Origin: Legionella parisiensis
GTDB lineage: Bacteria > Pseudomonadota > Gammaproteobacteria > Legionellales > Legionellaceae
Direction of reading: 5' to 3'
DNA length: 64,000 nucleotides
Assembly (NCBI RefSeq): GCF_001467945.1
Contig: NZ_LNYQ01000012.1
Location: forward strand, 186,001 to 250,000
Shown: positions 48,733 through 58,067 of the stretch, piece by piece
How the letters are laid out: every line of letters starts with the position of its first letter
Numbering within the stretch: position 1 is the stretch's first letter
Notes under the pieces: generated by a model
Told to the model about the DNA's origin: nothing
What the model saw: only the letters and a program-made list of their open reading frames with translations
The model's database searches: none
Position numbers and translations under genes: made by a program

Positions 48733-48867
48733 TGTCTAAGGTAACTCTAATCTTGGTCTTTGGCCTGACATTTTATGTTTCGACCTCATATACTTCATAT
48801 ATGTCAGGCTTAAGCGTCCGAAAATCTGACCATTTGAGCTCAATTTAGCGAAATGTGAACAGACCCT
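48733..48867. repeat. MITE-like repeat copy (partial)
   Basis: The right end AAATGTGAACAGACCCT (48851-48867) matches the end AAATGTAAACAGGCCT at 58052-58067. The inner part holds a perfect inverted GCCTGACAT (48763-48771) / ATGTCAGGC (48801-48809). Shared stretches with the copy at 57927 include ATTTCGCTAA followed by TTGAG. It fills the middle of the 388-base gap between the aminotransferase and histidine kinase genes; the rest of the gap is AT-rich and featureless. Confidence 0.6.
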
Positions 48868-49021
48868 ATGCTATGCTTAAAAATAAAAGGGGCTTTTCTT
48901 TAGTTTTTATGCCTATGGACACAATTGACCAGGCCTTAAAATACAGGATAATTCATGTTCATTAGATTTAGGCTTTCACAGCATACTCTAAATCAAGAAT
49001 TTTAATTTATTATGGAAAAAA

Positions 49022-51079
49022 ATGGCAAAAAATGAAACTTCCAACACAGCGAATTTGATAGCCGATTTAGAAAAAACAATTAATACATTACAAAATAAAA
49101 TAAATCAGCTGGAAGACCAATATGCCCAATTAAAAAATCTGCTTGATGTCTTGCCTGGAGATGTCTATTGGAAGGATCTAAAGGGTATTTGGTCCGGAAT
49201 TAATCAACGATGTGTTCAAAGTCTTCATCATATGAAATTTATTAATAAATGTGATGAAAGCGAAGTTCTTGGTAAAACAGATTATGAACTATTTGGTAAG
49301 AAAACGGCTGATGTATATCGAGCTAATGACCTTGAAGTGATTGAAAAGAACGTTGAATTATCACGCGAGGAAATAACTCTTTTGCCATCAGGAGAGGAAG
49401 TGGTTTTGCTATCAACTAAAAGACCTTTGTTGGATAAATCAGGGAAAGTTATTGGTATTCTTGGTAATACCATTAATATTACTTATCTAAAAAATGTTGA
49501 ATCCGAACTCAAAGAAGCGAAAGAAAAAGCAGAGGCAGCGAACCGCGCCAAAGATGAATTCATCCGTAATATGAGCCATGACATTCGTACCCCTTTAAGT
49601 GGGATTATCGGCATGTCCAGCATCCTCGAACGAGAAGTTCAAAATAGCCAGGAAAAAGAATACGCTCATATGATCAATATAAGCGGGGAGCAACTCTTGG
49701 CATTGCTTAACGGGGTGCTCGATATTATTGCTGCCGGAAGTCAACAAGAAAATATTTTCAATGAAACAGTCGGTAATGTCCATGATTTGATTCGCAGTAT
49801 TGCCGATCTGGAGCTTCCTACCATCGCTTTGAAAAAATTGGATTTATTCATCAGTATTGACGGCAATACCCCTGAATGGATAACTACAGATATCGTAAAA
49901 CTTCATAGAATTTTATTAAACCTTTTAGGTAATGCCGTTAAATTTACCGAAAAAGGATTTATTGAAATTGGAGTTAGGCCCAAAGCGGATCACCATGAAA
50001 AAATGTTTCTGGAGTTTTTTGTCAAAGATAGCGGTCCTGGAATTAAACCTAAGGATAAAGACAAAATCTTCAAACGCTTTTACCGGGCAACCCCTTCACA
50101 TCAAGGGATTTATACAGGTCATGGTGTGGGATTGCATATTGTGAAGCGTTATACCCAAGTTTTGAAGGGAAAGATACGCGTTGACTCTACAATACATGCA
50201 GGGACTACATTTACGCTAACCATTCCGGTTGTTTGTGGAGAAAAACCTGTAGACCACCAAGCATCAACATCTCTCCCTCCTGAGACACTGATCTTAGAAA
50301 AAACAAATGATTCACCTCTTGTGCTCCTTATTGAAGATAATGCAATCGCCTTAAAGATGATTGAAAATCTTTTACAACAACTGGGCATCCGATTTTTATC
50401 CGCCGCAACAGGTACTCGAGCACTGGAATTGTTTCAATCGCATACCTTCGATTGGGTCTTGAGCGATATTGGTCTACCTGATACCACAGGGATACAATTA
50501 GCAAAACAATTCCGTCATTATGAACAAAGCAAGAATCTCGCACCCACCCCCATCATTTGCTTAACAGCCCATGCAGTACCTGATGTTGAACGTGAATGTG
50601 TAGAGGCTGGTATAAATCAAATACTCACCAAACCTCTTCGTAGCACTATGCTACAGGCATTGCTGGCTCGTTACAGCACCGCTAAACTACAAATCCACGA
50701 TGTACCTGCCGCAAAGGTTGAGTCACCACTCCCATTTAATGAATATCCATTATTCGACAGTACTCATGGAATCAATAATCTGGGATCGGAAAAAACACTT
50801 AAAAAAATGCTGCATCTCTTTATTGAAGAAAATACTAAAGATTTAATAAAAACTGCTCAGGCATGGGAAAAACAAGATCTGATTGAAATCCATAAGCTAA
50901 CACATAAAATGAAAAGCAGCGCGCTTTATTGCGGAACTCTTCGCATGCGCCAGGCTTGTGAAGCATTAGAAAAACATTTTCAAAATAATCCAGAACGATA
51001 CCCTACGGCACTTTACCATCAACTTCTCCAGGTTCATCAAGAAACCGTAGTTGCGTTGCAGAATTGGCTTCAACAATAA
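49022..51079 (+). CDS. Soluble hybrid histidine kinase: PAS - HisKA - HATPase - REC - Hpt
   Basis: 685 residues without membrane helices. Coiled coil (about 10-40), PAS domain (about 38-155), H-box SHDIRTPL with phospho-His186, N-box LLNLLGNAVKFTEKG (Asn304), G-boxes DSGPGIKPKD and GHGVGLHIVKRY, receiver domain with phospho-Asp482 and Lys537, then an Hpt domain with His628 (THKMKSSA). All phosphorelay steps are intact, so it can pass phosphate to an external response regulator, which is not adjacent. ArcB-type architecture without the membrane part; the PAS may sense an intracellular ligand or redox state. GGAAAAA stands about 7 bases before the ATG. Confidence 0.93.
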   Translation: MAKNETSNTANLIADLEKTINTLQNKINQLEDQYAQLKNLLDVLPGDVYWKDLKGIWSGINQRCVQSLHHMKFINKCDESEVLGKTDYELFGKKTADVYRANDLEVIEKNVELSREEITLLPSGEEVVLLSTKRPLLDKSGKVIGILGNTINITYLKNVESELKEAKEKAEAANRAKDEFIRNMSHDIRTPLSGIIGMSSILEREVQNSQEKEYAHMINISGEQLLALLNGVLDIIAAGSQQENIFNETVGNVHDLIRSIADLELPTIALKKLDLFISIDGNTPEWITTDIVKLHRILLNLLGNAVKFTEKGFIEIGVRPKADHHEKMFLEFFVKDSGPGIKPKDKDKIFKRFYRATPSHQGIYTGHGVGLHIVKRYTQVLKGKIRVDSTIHAGTTFTLTIPVVCGEKPVDHQASTSLPPETLILEKTNDSPLVLLIEDNAIALKMIENLLQQLGIRFLSAATGTRALELFQSHTFDWVLSDIGLPDTTGIQLAKQFRHYEQSKNLAPTPIICLTAHAVPDVERECVEAGINQILTKPLRSTMLQALLARYSTAKLQIHDVPAAKVESPLPFNEYPLFDSTHGINNLGSEKTLKKMLHLFIEENTKDLIKTAQAWEKQDLIEIHKLTHKMKSSALYCGTLRMRQACEALEKHFQNNPERYPTALYHQLLQVHQETVVALQNWLQQ

Positions 51080-51301
51080 GCCAATGAATTCAACGTCAAT
51101 ATATACGGTTAACACCTCCATTTCTTGGAGATAAAACTGCTCTTTTCCCAGTTATTTATATACGACCTTGCTGAAAACCGAAGCTGGATTCTGCATATAA
51201 AATATGAGCGATCCCCACAGAGTAAATTTCAGCCGAGTCTGAATTTCCTGTTATTCTTTCTATATCCAAGCTTGATTAAAATTTGACCCTACATATACCT
51301 T

Positions 51302-51321
51302 CTTAATATTGATTTAATATT
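51302..51321 (+). promoter_or_regulatory. PmrA-type tandem box
   Basis: CTTAATATT-GA-TTTAATATT: two copies of the cTTAATatT half-site with the expected two-base gap, and only the first base of the second copy differs. It overlaps the -35 of the promoter at 51309-51337. The Legionella PmrAB system uses this element before many Dot/Icm effector genes. Confidence 0.75.
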
Positions 51322-51337
51322 GATCAATATATATAAT
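51309..51337 (+). promoter_or_regulatory. Sigma-70 promoter of the effector candidate
   Basis: TTGATT (51309-51314), exactly 17 bases, TATAAT (51332-51337). Expected start near 51344, giving a leader of about 60 bases with AAGAG before the ATG. Confidence 0.7.
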
Positions 51338-51403
51338 ATCGAGCATCAATGCACTTAAAAATCTCAATTTTCATATAAAAATACAAACTAAATTAAGAGT
51401 AAT

Positions 51404-52999
51404 ATGCCAGGCTATCTTCCAACTAATGACTTAACCTTTCCCTGCTTATTTCGGGAAAATAAAAAATCGCTTGAGCCTATTTGTGCTTCAAAAATAAGCT
51501 ATGTCTTGGAAAGACATAAAAATGTAGTTATTGTGCGTACCCCTATACATGTTGAGTCATTTAAAACTTTTTTTGAAGATCTTAAAGAAAGAATAGATTT
51601 ATCTCAAATGCATGTTGTCCTTGGAGTCGTAGGTCAAGGGGTCTCTAATGACCATATTGTCACCATGCATCTTCCACCTGGAAAGCAACCGCATGTCTAT
51701 GACTCAAAATACAGTAATCCCGAACGCTTTTTCTCGCTTCCCCGTACCAAAAACTCCTTAATAAACAAGATACGCAATGCATTGTATGCTCTAAATCCAA
51801 ACTCAAATCAAACAATTAATTTAAAACATTTAGATTGTGAGCAAATTGAGTCTGCAACATATCACGCATTTGGCACTCAATCATTTTTTGATGATATTAC
51901 TTATGCCTACCATACTAGGAGTATCATCAAAACCTTGGCGTCTTTTCTCAAGAAAGATATTAATCCGAGTCCTGAACAACTTTTAGATGCGTTAATAAAT
52001 CCAGTAGCAAAATCAGCACAAATACTTAAAGAAAATGCACCTAATTTAATAAAAATTTCCTTTTTTTCCTTTTTGAAAAAGGCTTGGCACGATACCTTTT
52101 TGTCTCTTGCTCAAGAAGATGAAAAGGATACATATCATTTTGGACATTACTTTTTTGGGTGGCCTTCGAAACCAAACGCTTCTAAAATAGCCTATTTCCT
52201 AACCCTGAAATTTATTACTGCTCCATTAACCAATTTGCTGTCACTAATCACTGAGTTCCCGCTTAATTTTCTTAGTGAAACATGCTCCTTTTTTAAAAAT
52301 AAAGTGCTCTCTTGGGCACCTACTCATGGAATAACTCAAAGCATACGTACTCTTTTGTTACTTTCGACCGAAGGATTGCAAGGCCTCTTTAAAGGCGCCT
52401 ATTATCTGCTTCGAACCGTTACGTCACCGCTAGTCAGTTATAAAGCTGCCCGGAAAGTTCATCCTGCTTTAGGATATCTTAGTGCTTTAGCCTCTGTATG
52501 CATTATTGGGGCCGCAATTGCTGCTCTTGCGTTCTTTGCGCCGCCAATTTTTGCAGCGCTAATGCCTTCTATGGGGCCTGGGGCACTCTCTTTGCTTAGC
52601 ACTTTGGCCTATCCTTTTGTTCAGCTATTTTCTTTAGTGAGTTTCTCGCTTCCAGCTGCTACAGGAGCAATGCTGTCTTTTGCTACAGGAGCATTATTTT
52701 TAGGAATCCTGCATCTGCTGGGCAGAAAAACAATTTATCCGGAAACCTCCCCCTCGGAAGATATGAATGAAATACCCCAACAAACCCTAACAGGAAGCAA
52801 TGTAAGCAACCATTTAGGACGCTCCAGTATTTATGGCCTTGATAATCGATTTACAACCGAGGTTCCTTCCATTGAAGGAGAAAGTTATATATTCGACTCT
52901 CCTTTAGAAAAACGTCGTTCAAGCACTAAAGAAAAAACAGGTGATGACTTCAAACCTAATGATAATCAAGCTACCATAGACAAAATAATTTTCACATAA
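51404..52999 (+). CDS. Candidate Dot/Icm effector with peptidase-like N-terminus and hydrophobic hairpins
   Basis: 531 residues. No signal peptide. The N-terminal 190 residues are globular; DHIVTMHLPPGKQPHVYDSK and GTQSFFDDITYAYHTRS recall the His...Asp...Gln...Cys layout of clan CE cysteine peptidases or acetyltransferases, but the nucleophile position reads Tyr-Ala, so activity is doubtful. A helical middle part has weak hydrophobic segments. Residues about 355-440 hold three or four strongly hydrophobic helices with Ala/Phe/Pro. The C-terminal tail is polar with Glu/Ser patches (SPSEDMNE, SIEGES, SPLEKRRSSTKEKTGDD), typical for translocation signals. A PmrA-type box and promoter lie upstream. 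Function unknown; it may insert in a host membrane. Confidence 0.65.
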   Translation: MPGYLPTNDLTFPCLFRENKKSLEPICASKISYVLERHKNVVIVRTPIHVESFKTFFEDLKERIDLSQMHVVLGVVGQGVSNDHIVTMHLPPGKQPHVYDSKYSNPERFFSLPRTKNSLINKIRNALYALNPNSNQTINLKHLDCEQIESATYHAFGTQSFFDDITYAYHTRSIIKTLASFLKKDINPSPEQLLDALINPVAKSAQILKENAPNLIKISFFSFLKKAWHDTFLSLAQEDEKDTYHFGHYFFGWPSKPNASKIAYFLTLKFITAPLTNLLSLITEFPLNFLSETCSFFKNKVLSWAPTHGITQSIRTLLLLSTEGLQGLFKGAYYLLRTVTSPLVSYKAARKVHPALGYLSALASVCIIGAAIAALAFFAPPIFAALMPSMGPGALSLLSTLAYPFVQLFSLVSFSLPAATGAMLSFATGALFLGILHLLGRKTIYPETSPSEDMNEIPQQTLTGSNVSNHLGRSSIYGLDNRFTTEVPSIEGESYIFDSPLEKRRSSTKEKTGDDFKPNDNQATIDKIIFT

Positions 53000-53012
53000 A
53001 ACCGCCCCTTAT

Positions 53013-53645
53013 ATGAACATCCTTGATTCACTTATCTTCGAAGTAGATAATGCCTTGCGCACCTTATTCCCCCCTGCGCAGCGTACGAGTGCTCGCCCAT
53101 CCCCTGCAGAATCACTCGCAGATACAGAACTGTCTACAAAAGAAAAAAAACATGCGGCCGGACTCATGCGTGTCAATCATGCAGGAGAGGTCTGTGCCCA
53201 AGCACTTTACCAAGGTCAGGCTTTAACGGCAGAGTTGACTCATATAAAAAAACAAATGAGTGATGCTGCGGCTGAAGAGACCGATCATTTAGCTTGGTGT
53301 GAAAGGCGCTTGGCGGAACTGGGTTCAAAGCCCAGCATATTGAATCCTTTATGGTATGGCGGGTCGATTATATTAGGAGCACTCGCTGGTTTGGCCGGTG
53401 ACAAAGTCAGCTTGGGATTTGTTGCAGAAACTGAACGACAAGTCGCGCACCATTTGCATCGCCATTTAAAAAAATTACCAGCAAAAGATCAAAAATCACA
53501 TGCAATTCTTATTAAAATGAAAGAAGATGAAGAACAACATGCAACTGCAGCTTTGAATGCTGGAGCTATAGAACTACCTTATCTTGTGAAACAATTAATG
53601 CGTGTTGTATCTAAATTAATGACTAAAAGTAGTTATTATGTATAG
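53013..53645 (+). CDS. coq7: 2-polyprenyl-3-methyl-6-methoxy-1,4-benzoquinone hydroxylase
   Basis: 210 residues. Di-iron carboxylate motifs: LMRVNHAGEVCAQALYQGQ (Glu, ExxH-like), EETDHLAWCERRL (Glu-x-x-His), FVAETERQVAHHLHRHL (Glu) and KEDEEQHATAAL (EExxH). Hydroxylates the C6 of the ubiquinone ring in place of UbiF. Membrane-associated via helices 3 and 4. Acts in the same pathway as ubiD at 21652. No clear ribosome binding site. Confidence 0.95.
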   Translation: MNILDSLIFEVDNALRTLFPPAQRTSARPSPAESLADTELSTKEKKHAAGLMRVNHAGEVCAQALYQGQALTAELTHIKKQMSDAAAEETDHLAWCERRLAELGSKPSILNPLWYGGSIILGALAGLAGDKVSLGFVAETERQVAHHLHRHLKKLPAKDQKSHAILIKMKEDEEQHATAALNAGAIELPYLVKQLMRVVSKLMTKSSYYV

Positions 53646-53717
53646 TAGTCTAATGAAACAAAGCGGAATCCAAAGTTGAGGTAACCCTCCTGAGTTCGCT
53701 ACGCTTTGTGCAGACTA
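53646..53717. repeat. Palindromic repeat upstream of pit
   Basis: TAGTCT (53646-53651) / AGACTA (53712-53717) and ACAAAGCG (53658-53665) / CGCTTTGT (53702-53709) are perfect inverses. Same ends as the element at 18956. Its right end runs into TATAAAAT (53716-53723), which may serve as -10 for pit. Confidence 0.6.
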
Positions 53718-53745
53718 TAAAATCATGGCACAAGGAACTATTGGT

Positions 53746-54732
53746 ATGGACTCAGCCATTTCGTTTACACTTTTTGTTATCTTAGTTGCCTATATCTTTG
53801 ACTTTATTAACGGTTTTCATGATGCAGCCAATTCAATAGCCACTATTGTCACTACTAAGGTTTTAACCCCAAAACAAGCAGTAGTGTGGGCGGCTTTTTT
53901 CAATTTCATCTCTTTCTTAGTATTCAATCTCACTGTTGCACACACCATTGGTAGCGGCCTGATTGATTCAGATATTGTCGATACGCATTTTATTTTAGCC
54001 GCATTGATTGGCGCTATATTTTGGAATCTTGCTACCTGGTATTACGGGCTTCCATCCAGTTCGTCACATGCACTGATTGGTGGATTAGCAGGTGCTGCAA
54101 TCGCCAAAGGTGGCTTTTTATCGCTTAAAATTCCAGGTTTTGTCAAAGTGATTGGAGGAATATTTATATCGCCAGCTCTTGGATTGCTCATTGCGCTGCT
54201 TATTATTTATTTTTTTAATAAATTTTTACACAACGGAAGAAAAACTGAGTTCAAGCTATTTAAAATTTTCCAATTGTGTTCATCAGCATTGCTTAGCTTA
54301 ACCCATGGCAGTAATGATGGACAAAAAACAATGGGTATTGTTTCTATAATATTGTTTTCCGCTGCATGGATAGAAGGCCCTTTTTATGTTCCATTTTGGG
54401 TGGTTATTTCATGCCAAGCAGCAATAAGTCTTGGAACCCTGGCAGGAGGATGGCGGATCGTCCATACTATGGGGACTAAAATAACGAAACTCGACCCAAT
54501 GAAGGGGTCAGCTGCAGAAACGGGCGCTGCCGTTTCGCTTTTTATAGCAACTCAATGTGGTATTCCTATCTCAACCACCCATACTGTTACGGGTGCAATT
54601 ACTGGGGTTGGTTTGATTAATGGAATTGCTGGACCGCATTGGCAGGTCATCAAGAAAATATTCTTTTCCTGGCTTATTACAATTCCTGCATCTGCAATAA
54701 TTTCAGCTGCATTAGTACTAAGTCATATATAA
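53746..54732 (+). CDS. pit: Inorganic phosphate transporter, PiT family
   Basis: 328 residues from MDSAISFTLF; a start 7 codons earlier would begin at the likely transcription start. PiT signatures in both halves: FINGFHDAANSIATIVTT and LTHGSNDGQKTMGI, with about ten membrane helices. Low-affinity uptake of metal-phosphate complexes, driven by protons. No PhoU-like (YkaA) partner is adjacent. Preceded by a palindromic repeat. Confidence 0.94.
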   Translation: MDSAISFTLFVILVAYIFDFINGFHDAANSIATIVTTKVLTPKQAVVWAAFFNFISFLVFNLTVAHTIGSGLIDSDIVDTHFILAALIGAIFWNLATWYYGLPSSSSHALIGGLAGAAIAKGGFLSLKIPGFVKVIGGIFISPALGLLIALLIIYFFNKFLHNGRKTEFKLFKIFQLCSSALLSLTHGSNDGQKTMGIVSIILFSAAWIEGPFYVPFWVVISCQAAISLGTLAGGWRIVHTMGTKITKLDPMKGSAAETGAAVSLFIATQCGIPISTTHTVTGAITGVGLINGIAGPHWQVIKKIFFSWLITIPASAIISAALVLSHI

Positions 54733-54761
54733 GCAAGCAAGCAGAAAAAGCCTAAGCCAGA

Positions 54762-56135
54762 CTATTTTTTGGCCAAAGCACTATTCCTATAGCTAAAAAC
54801 AAAATAAATCACCATCCCAATGCCCATCCAAATAATAAAACGAAGGAGCGTAATCAGAGGCAAATGAATCATTAAATAAAAACAACTCGTCATCCCTAAA
54901 ATAGGTACATAGGGCATGCCAGGAGTCCTAAACGGTCGATCCATCTGTGGCTGTTTATAATGTAAATAAATTACCCCAGCACAGACAATAAAAAAGGCGA
55001 ATAAAGTACCGACATTCACTAGTTCAGCCAGAACATGTATTGGAGCGACGGCAGCCAGTGATGCCATTAAAATACCGCACAATAAAATAACTCGTATCGG
55101 TGTACGAGTATACCGATTTGTTTTGGAAAAAACCTTTGGTAATAAACCATCACGTGTCATTGCCAACATAACGCGTGTTAACGCATAAAATAATACCAGC
55201 ATTACAGTAGTCAATCCTGCTACTGCTCCAACACTGATAAAGCTGGCTATTGTTTTATAACCTAAAACTAATAAAGCATGACTGATGGGGGATGCAACAT
55301 TCAGAGTGCTGTAGTGTGCTATACCGGTCAATAACCCAGCAACGATAATATATATTATCGTACAGATAAATAATGAGCCTATTATTCCTATGGGTAAATC
55401 ACGCTGTGGGTTGATAGCCTCTTCAGCAGCTGTAGAGACAGCATCAAATCCGATGTAAGCAAAAAATATTAATGAAGCTCCTTGAATTACACCACTCCAA
55501 CCAAAAGGTAAAAATGGTGACCAGTTAGACGGGTCAACCTCCCTGGAGGCAACAACAATAAAAAGTAAAACGACCGCAAGCTTGATCATAACCATAATAT
55601 TGTTTGCACGGGAACTTGATTTGACGCCCCAAATTAATAATGTCGTTAAAAAAGCAATAATCACACAAGCCAACAGATTAAAAACACCGCCATCCTGAGG
55701 ACCATGTACCAGCACTGTTGGTATATTTATTTTTATAGCCTTGAGAAAATCATTCGCATAACTGCTCCAGCCTACAGATACTGCAGAAACAGCAATAGCA
55801 TATTCCAACAATAAATCCCAACCAACAATCCATGCAATTAACTCTCCGAAACCAGCATATGCATAACCATAAGCACTTCCGCATCCTCCAATAGATGCAG
55901 CTAGTTCAGCATAAGATAACGCAGCGAATACACAAGCCAGTCCAGCTAACACGTAGGAAAAGACAACAGCAGGCCCCGCATCTATTGCAGCAACAACTCC
56001 TGTCAAAATAAAAACACCTGCTCCGATAATAGCTCCAATGCCTAAAAAAGTGAGATCAAAAGCGGTAAGACATTTAACGAGATGAGATTCGCTCTCAAAT
56101 GATGTACTAATCTCTTTTTTACGAAACAAGTCCAT
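54762..56135 (-). CDS. APC-family amino acid permease, cationic amino acid transporter type
   Basis: 457 residues from MDLFRKKEIST, the usual CAT-family N-terminus; in-frame ATGs 9 and 19 codons earlier are less likely. Twelve to thirteen membrane helices. The APC unwound-helix motif appears as FLGIGAIIGAGVFILTGVVA, and FFAYIGFDAVSTAAEEAINPQRDLPIGI matches the conserved segment around helix 6. Substrate not assigned: the CAT group takes arginine, lysine or neutral amino acids. Amino acids are the main carbon source of Legionella, so import is a reasonable role. Confidence 0.9.
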   Translation of the reverse strand: MDLFRKKEISTSFESESHLVKCLTAFDLTFLGIGAIIGAGVFILTGVVAAIDAGPAVVFSYVLAGLACVFAALSYAELAASIGGCGSAYGYAYAGFGELIAWIVGWDLLLEYAIAVSAVSVGWSSYANDFLKAIKINIPTVLVHGPQDGGVFNLLACVIIAFLTTLLIWGVKSSSRANNIMVMIKLAVVLLFIVVASREVDPSNWSPFLPFGWSGVIQGASLIFFAYIGFDAVSTAAEEAINPQRDLPIGIIGSLFICTIIYIIVAGLLTGIAHYSTLNVASPISHALLVLGYKTIASFISVGAVAGLTTVMLVLFYALTRVMLAMTRDGLLPKVFSKTNRYTRTPIRVILLCGILMASLAAVAPIHVLAELVNVGTLFAFFIVCAGVIYLHYKQPQMDRPFRTPGMPYVPILGMTSCFYLMIHLPLITLLRFIIWMGIGMVIYFVFSYRNSALAKK

Positions 56136-56262
56136 GATATGCTCACAATTTTGAAACTTCATAGTTCTATTTACAAGCAAGAATGCTGCCAATCAACAAT
56201 AGGAAAATAGATCACAAGTTCTATATTTTTTATAGTCTAGATCCCGCATAGGTTTAAAGTAA

Positions 56263-56964
56263 ATGAAAAAAATAACCTTACGAATGATCATTATTGGTCT
56301 GTTAATACTGTTTTCTTTGAATAGCTACAGCAGTAGATTTCCTGCGGCAACTTCTTCATCTTTATCCAACAACGAAAAAAACTTAAGTTCTCCTGCAATC
56401 CCAACAGCACAAAACAATATGACAAAAAAGGATCTTCCTGTTTTTAAAACTGAAGAACCAAAAGGATGTAAATATTGGCTTCCCTTTTTTAGACCTTTTT
56501 GTCGCCATCTGCATCAAACGTGGACTGAAGGCGAAACCGAACTGTATCTCTCAGGTTATGCATGGCATAACCGTTTTACTTATTCTGCAAAACAAATTCG
56601 AGAAAAAAAATACAATGAACTCGCTTGGGGAGGTGGATTTGGCAAAGGTTTTTTTGATGAAAAAGGAAATTGGCACGGACTGTACGCGTTTGCGTTCCTC
56701 GACTCCCATCGCAACCTTGAGCCAACTGCTGGATATGCCTATTTGAAAGTCGCAAATTTGACTAAAAATTTTAAAGCAGGGCTAGGATTTTCTGTGTTGA
56801 TTACGTCACGCCCTGATATCCTGCATAGTATTCCTTTTCCAGGAGCGGTCCCCTGGGCAGGCGTTTTCTATAAAAAGCTATCCCTGAAAGCGGCATACAT
56901 TCCCGGATCATCAACTAATGGAAATGTGCTTTATCTTGTAGGAACATATGCTTTTGATAAATAG
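56263..56964 (+). CDS. pagP: Lipid A palmitoyltransferase PagP (Rcp-like)
   Basis: 233 residues. Signal peptide to about SYSS, a Ser/Asn-rich linker, then the PagP barrel: [21 protein letters not shown] with the catalytic His in [35 protein letters not shown] with Asp/Ser, and [15 protein letters not shown]. It moves palmitate from phospholipid to lipid A in the outer membrane. In Legionella pneumophila the related Rcp gives resistance to cationic peptides and supports infection. It is a natural partner of PmrAB-type regulation, but no PmrA-type box was seen here. Confidence 0.94.
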   Translation: MKKITLRMIIIGLLILFSLNSYSSRFPAATSSSLSNNEKNLSSPAIPTAQNNMTKKDLPVFKTEEPKGCKYWLPFFRPFCRHLHQTWTEGETELYLSGYAWHNRFTYSAKQIREKKYNELAWGGGFGKGFFDEKGNWHGLYAFAFLDSHRNLEPTAGYAYLKVANLTKNFKAGLGFSVLITSRPDILHSIPFPGAVPWAGVFYKKLSLKAAYIPGSSTNGNVLYLVGTYAFDK

Positions 56965-57421
56965 AGAGCATGTTCTGTACTGTGCTAATTGGCTTCGCTG
57001 CATCAATTAAACTCTATTAGAATCGCTCAGTCATCCCCTTATGACGAAAATGATGTTCGTACTCTTTTATCTCATAAAGTGATAGAGTGCGTTTGAACAT
57101 AGTCCTGTTTATGATGGACTTCAAAACTGTGCTAATGGTGTAAGTGAGGCCACTCAGAATCTGATAGGCAAGATAGTAATAGCCTCATAAATTTTAGGAA
57201 GAACCATCAAGTTTACTTAACGTCTCCATTTGGAAAAACCAAAAAAATGATACAGAAAAATCAGATGAACTGGGTGTTCAGCATACTGATAGTAATTTGG
57301 AGCCGAAATAAATACTCTCATACCTGTTAAATGCGGATATCCTTAAGACTAAGTCCCAACTGTTTTTTTTAAGAGAATGTGCTATGGTTGTTTATAGAAC
57401 CCCAATCAGAATATTTTTAAA
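56965..57421. other. Intergenic gap, 457 bases, without a clear gene
   Basis: No open frame with a good start. A short open stretch near 57210-57310 encodes a polar peptide ending NLEPK and may be the decayed 3' end of a gene, but nothing in it is recognisable. No repeat arms or terminator seen. Confidence 0.4.
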
Positions 57422-57928
57422 ATGAAACCGTTTATTGAACAAGCACAGTTTTATGCTGCATATCATCAAAATATCAAGACTCGTTATACACACATGGCGG
57501 GAGTTCCTCTTATAATTTTATCAGTAATGATTTTATTGGGTTTTATAAAAATAATTATGCCAGGTGTTTTTGCAACAAATCTTGCCTTTTTCGCTACTAT
57601 AATTGCCTTAGCTTATTACTTCCGCCTAAATTGGCAACTCGCTTTGGCACTTACTCCAATTATGCTCATCCTGTTATTGATAGCAAATTGGTTTAGCCAA
57701 GATGGCCCGACAACATTAGGTGTTTGGGCATTTGTCATCTTTTTTATTATAGGCTGGGGATTACAATTTTATGGTCATTATCTGGAAGGTAAAAAACCAG
57801 CGTTCATGGACAACTTGGGCCAAGCGCTCATAGCTCCTTTGTTTCTTGTTGCAGAGCTATTTTTTATGGCCGGGCTCATGAACTCTTTGAAAGATCAGAT
57901 ATATGGGGTAGATAAAAATACTCTTTAG
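57422..57928 (+). CDS. DUF962 / Mpo1-like membrane protein
   Basis: 168 residues with four membrane helices. YAAYHQNIKTRYTHMAGVPLIILS and QFYGHYLEGKKPAFMDNLGQALIAPLFL are the two conserved His-containing blocks of the family (H-x4-R-x2-H, and GH-x2-E-x3-PA). Yeast Mpo1 is an iron-dependent dioxygenase in alpha-oxidation of 2-hydroxy fatty acids. The ligand His residues are kept, so enzyme activity is plausible but unproven in bacteria. Confidence 0.85.
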   Translation: MKPFIEQAQFYAAYHQNIKTRYTHMAGVPLIILSVMILLGFIKIIMPGVFATNLAFFATIIALAYYFRLNWQLALALTPIMLILLLIANWFSQDGPTTLGVWAFVIFFIIGWGLQFYGHYLEGKKPAFMDNLGQALIAPLFLVAELFFMAGLMNSLKDQIYGVDKNTL

Positions 57929-58067
57929 GATCTTGTCTCCATTTCGCTAACTTGAGTCAAAATGGTTTGTTTTTGGAGCATCGAAGCAAAGCATGCATGG
58001 AATACGTGAGCATTGGCAGACAAAATCAGGACCGTTTGACCAAGATAGTAAAAATGTAAACAGGCCT
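57927..58067. repeat. MITE-like repeat copy (both ends)
   Basis: Starts AGGATCTTGTCTCCATTT (57927-57944) and ends AAATGTAAACAGGCCT (58052-58067), an imperfect inverse. It shares ATTTCGCTAA and further stretches with the copy at 48733-48867. It fills the whole gap between the convergent genes, its ends overlapping their stop codons. Confidence 0.6.

Larger units (their letters stand above)
51080..51403. other. Intergenic gap with effector promoter
   Basis: No open frame of note. A small CTCCA/TGGAG hairpin follows the kinase gene at about 51118-51132. The last 100 bases hold the PmrA-type box and promoter described separately. Confidence 0.6.
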
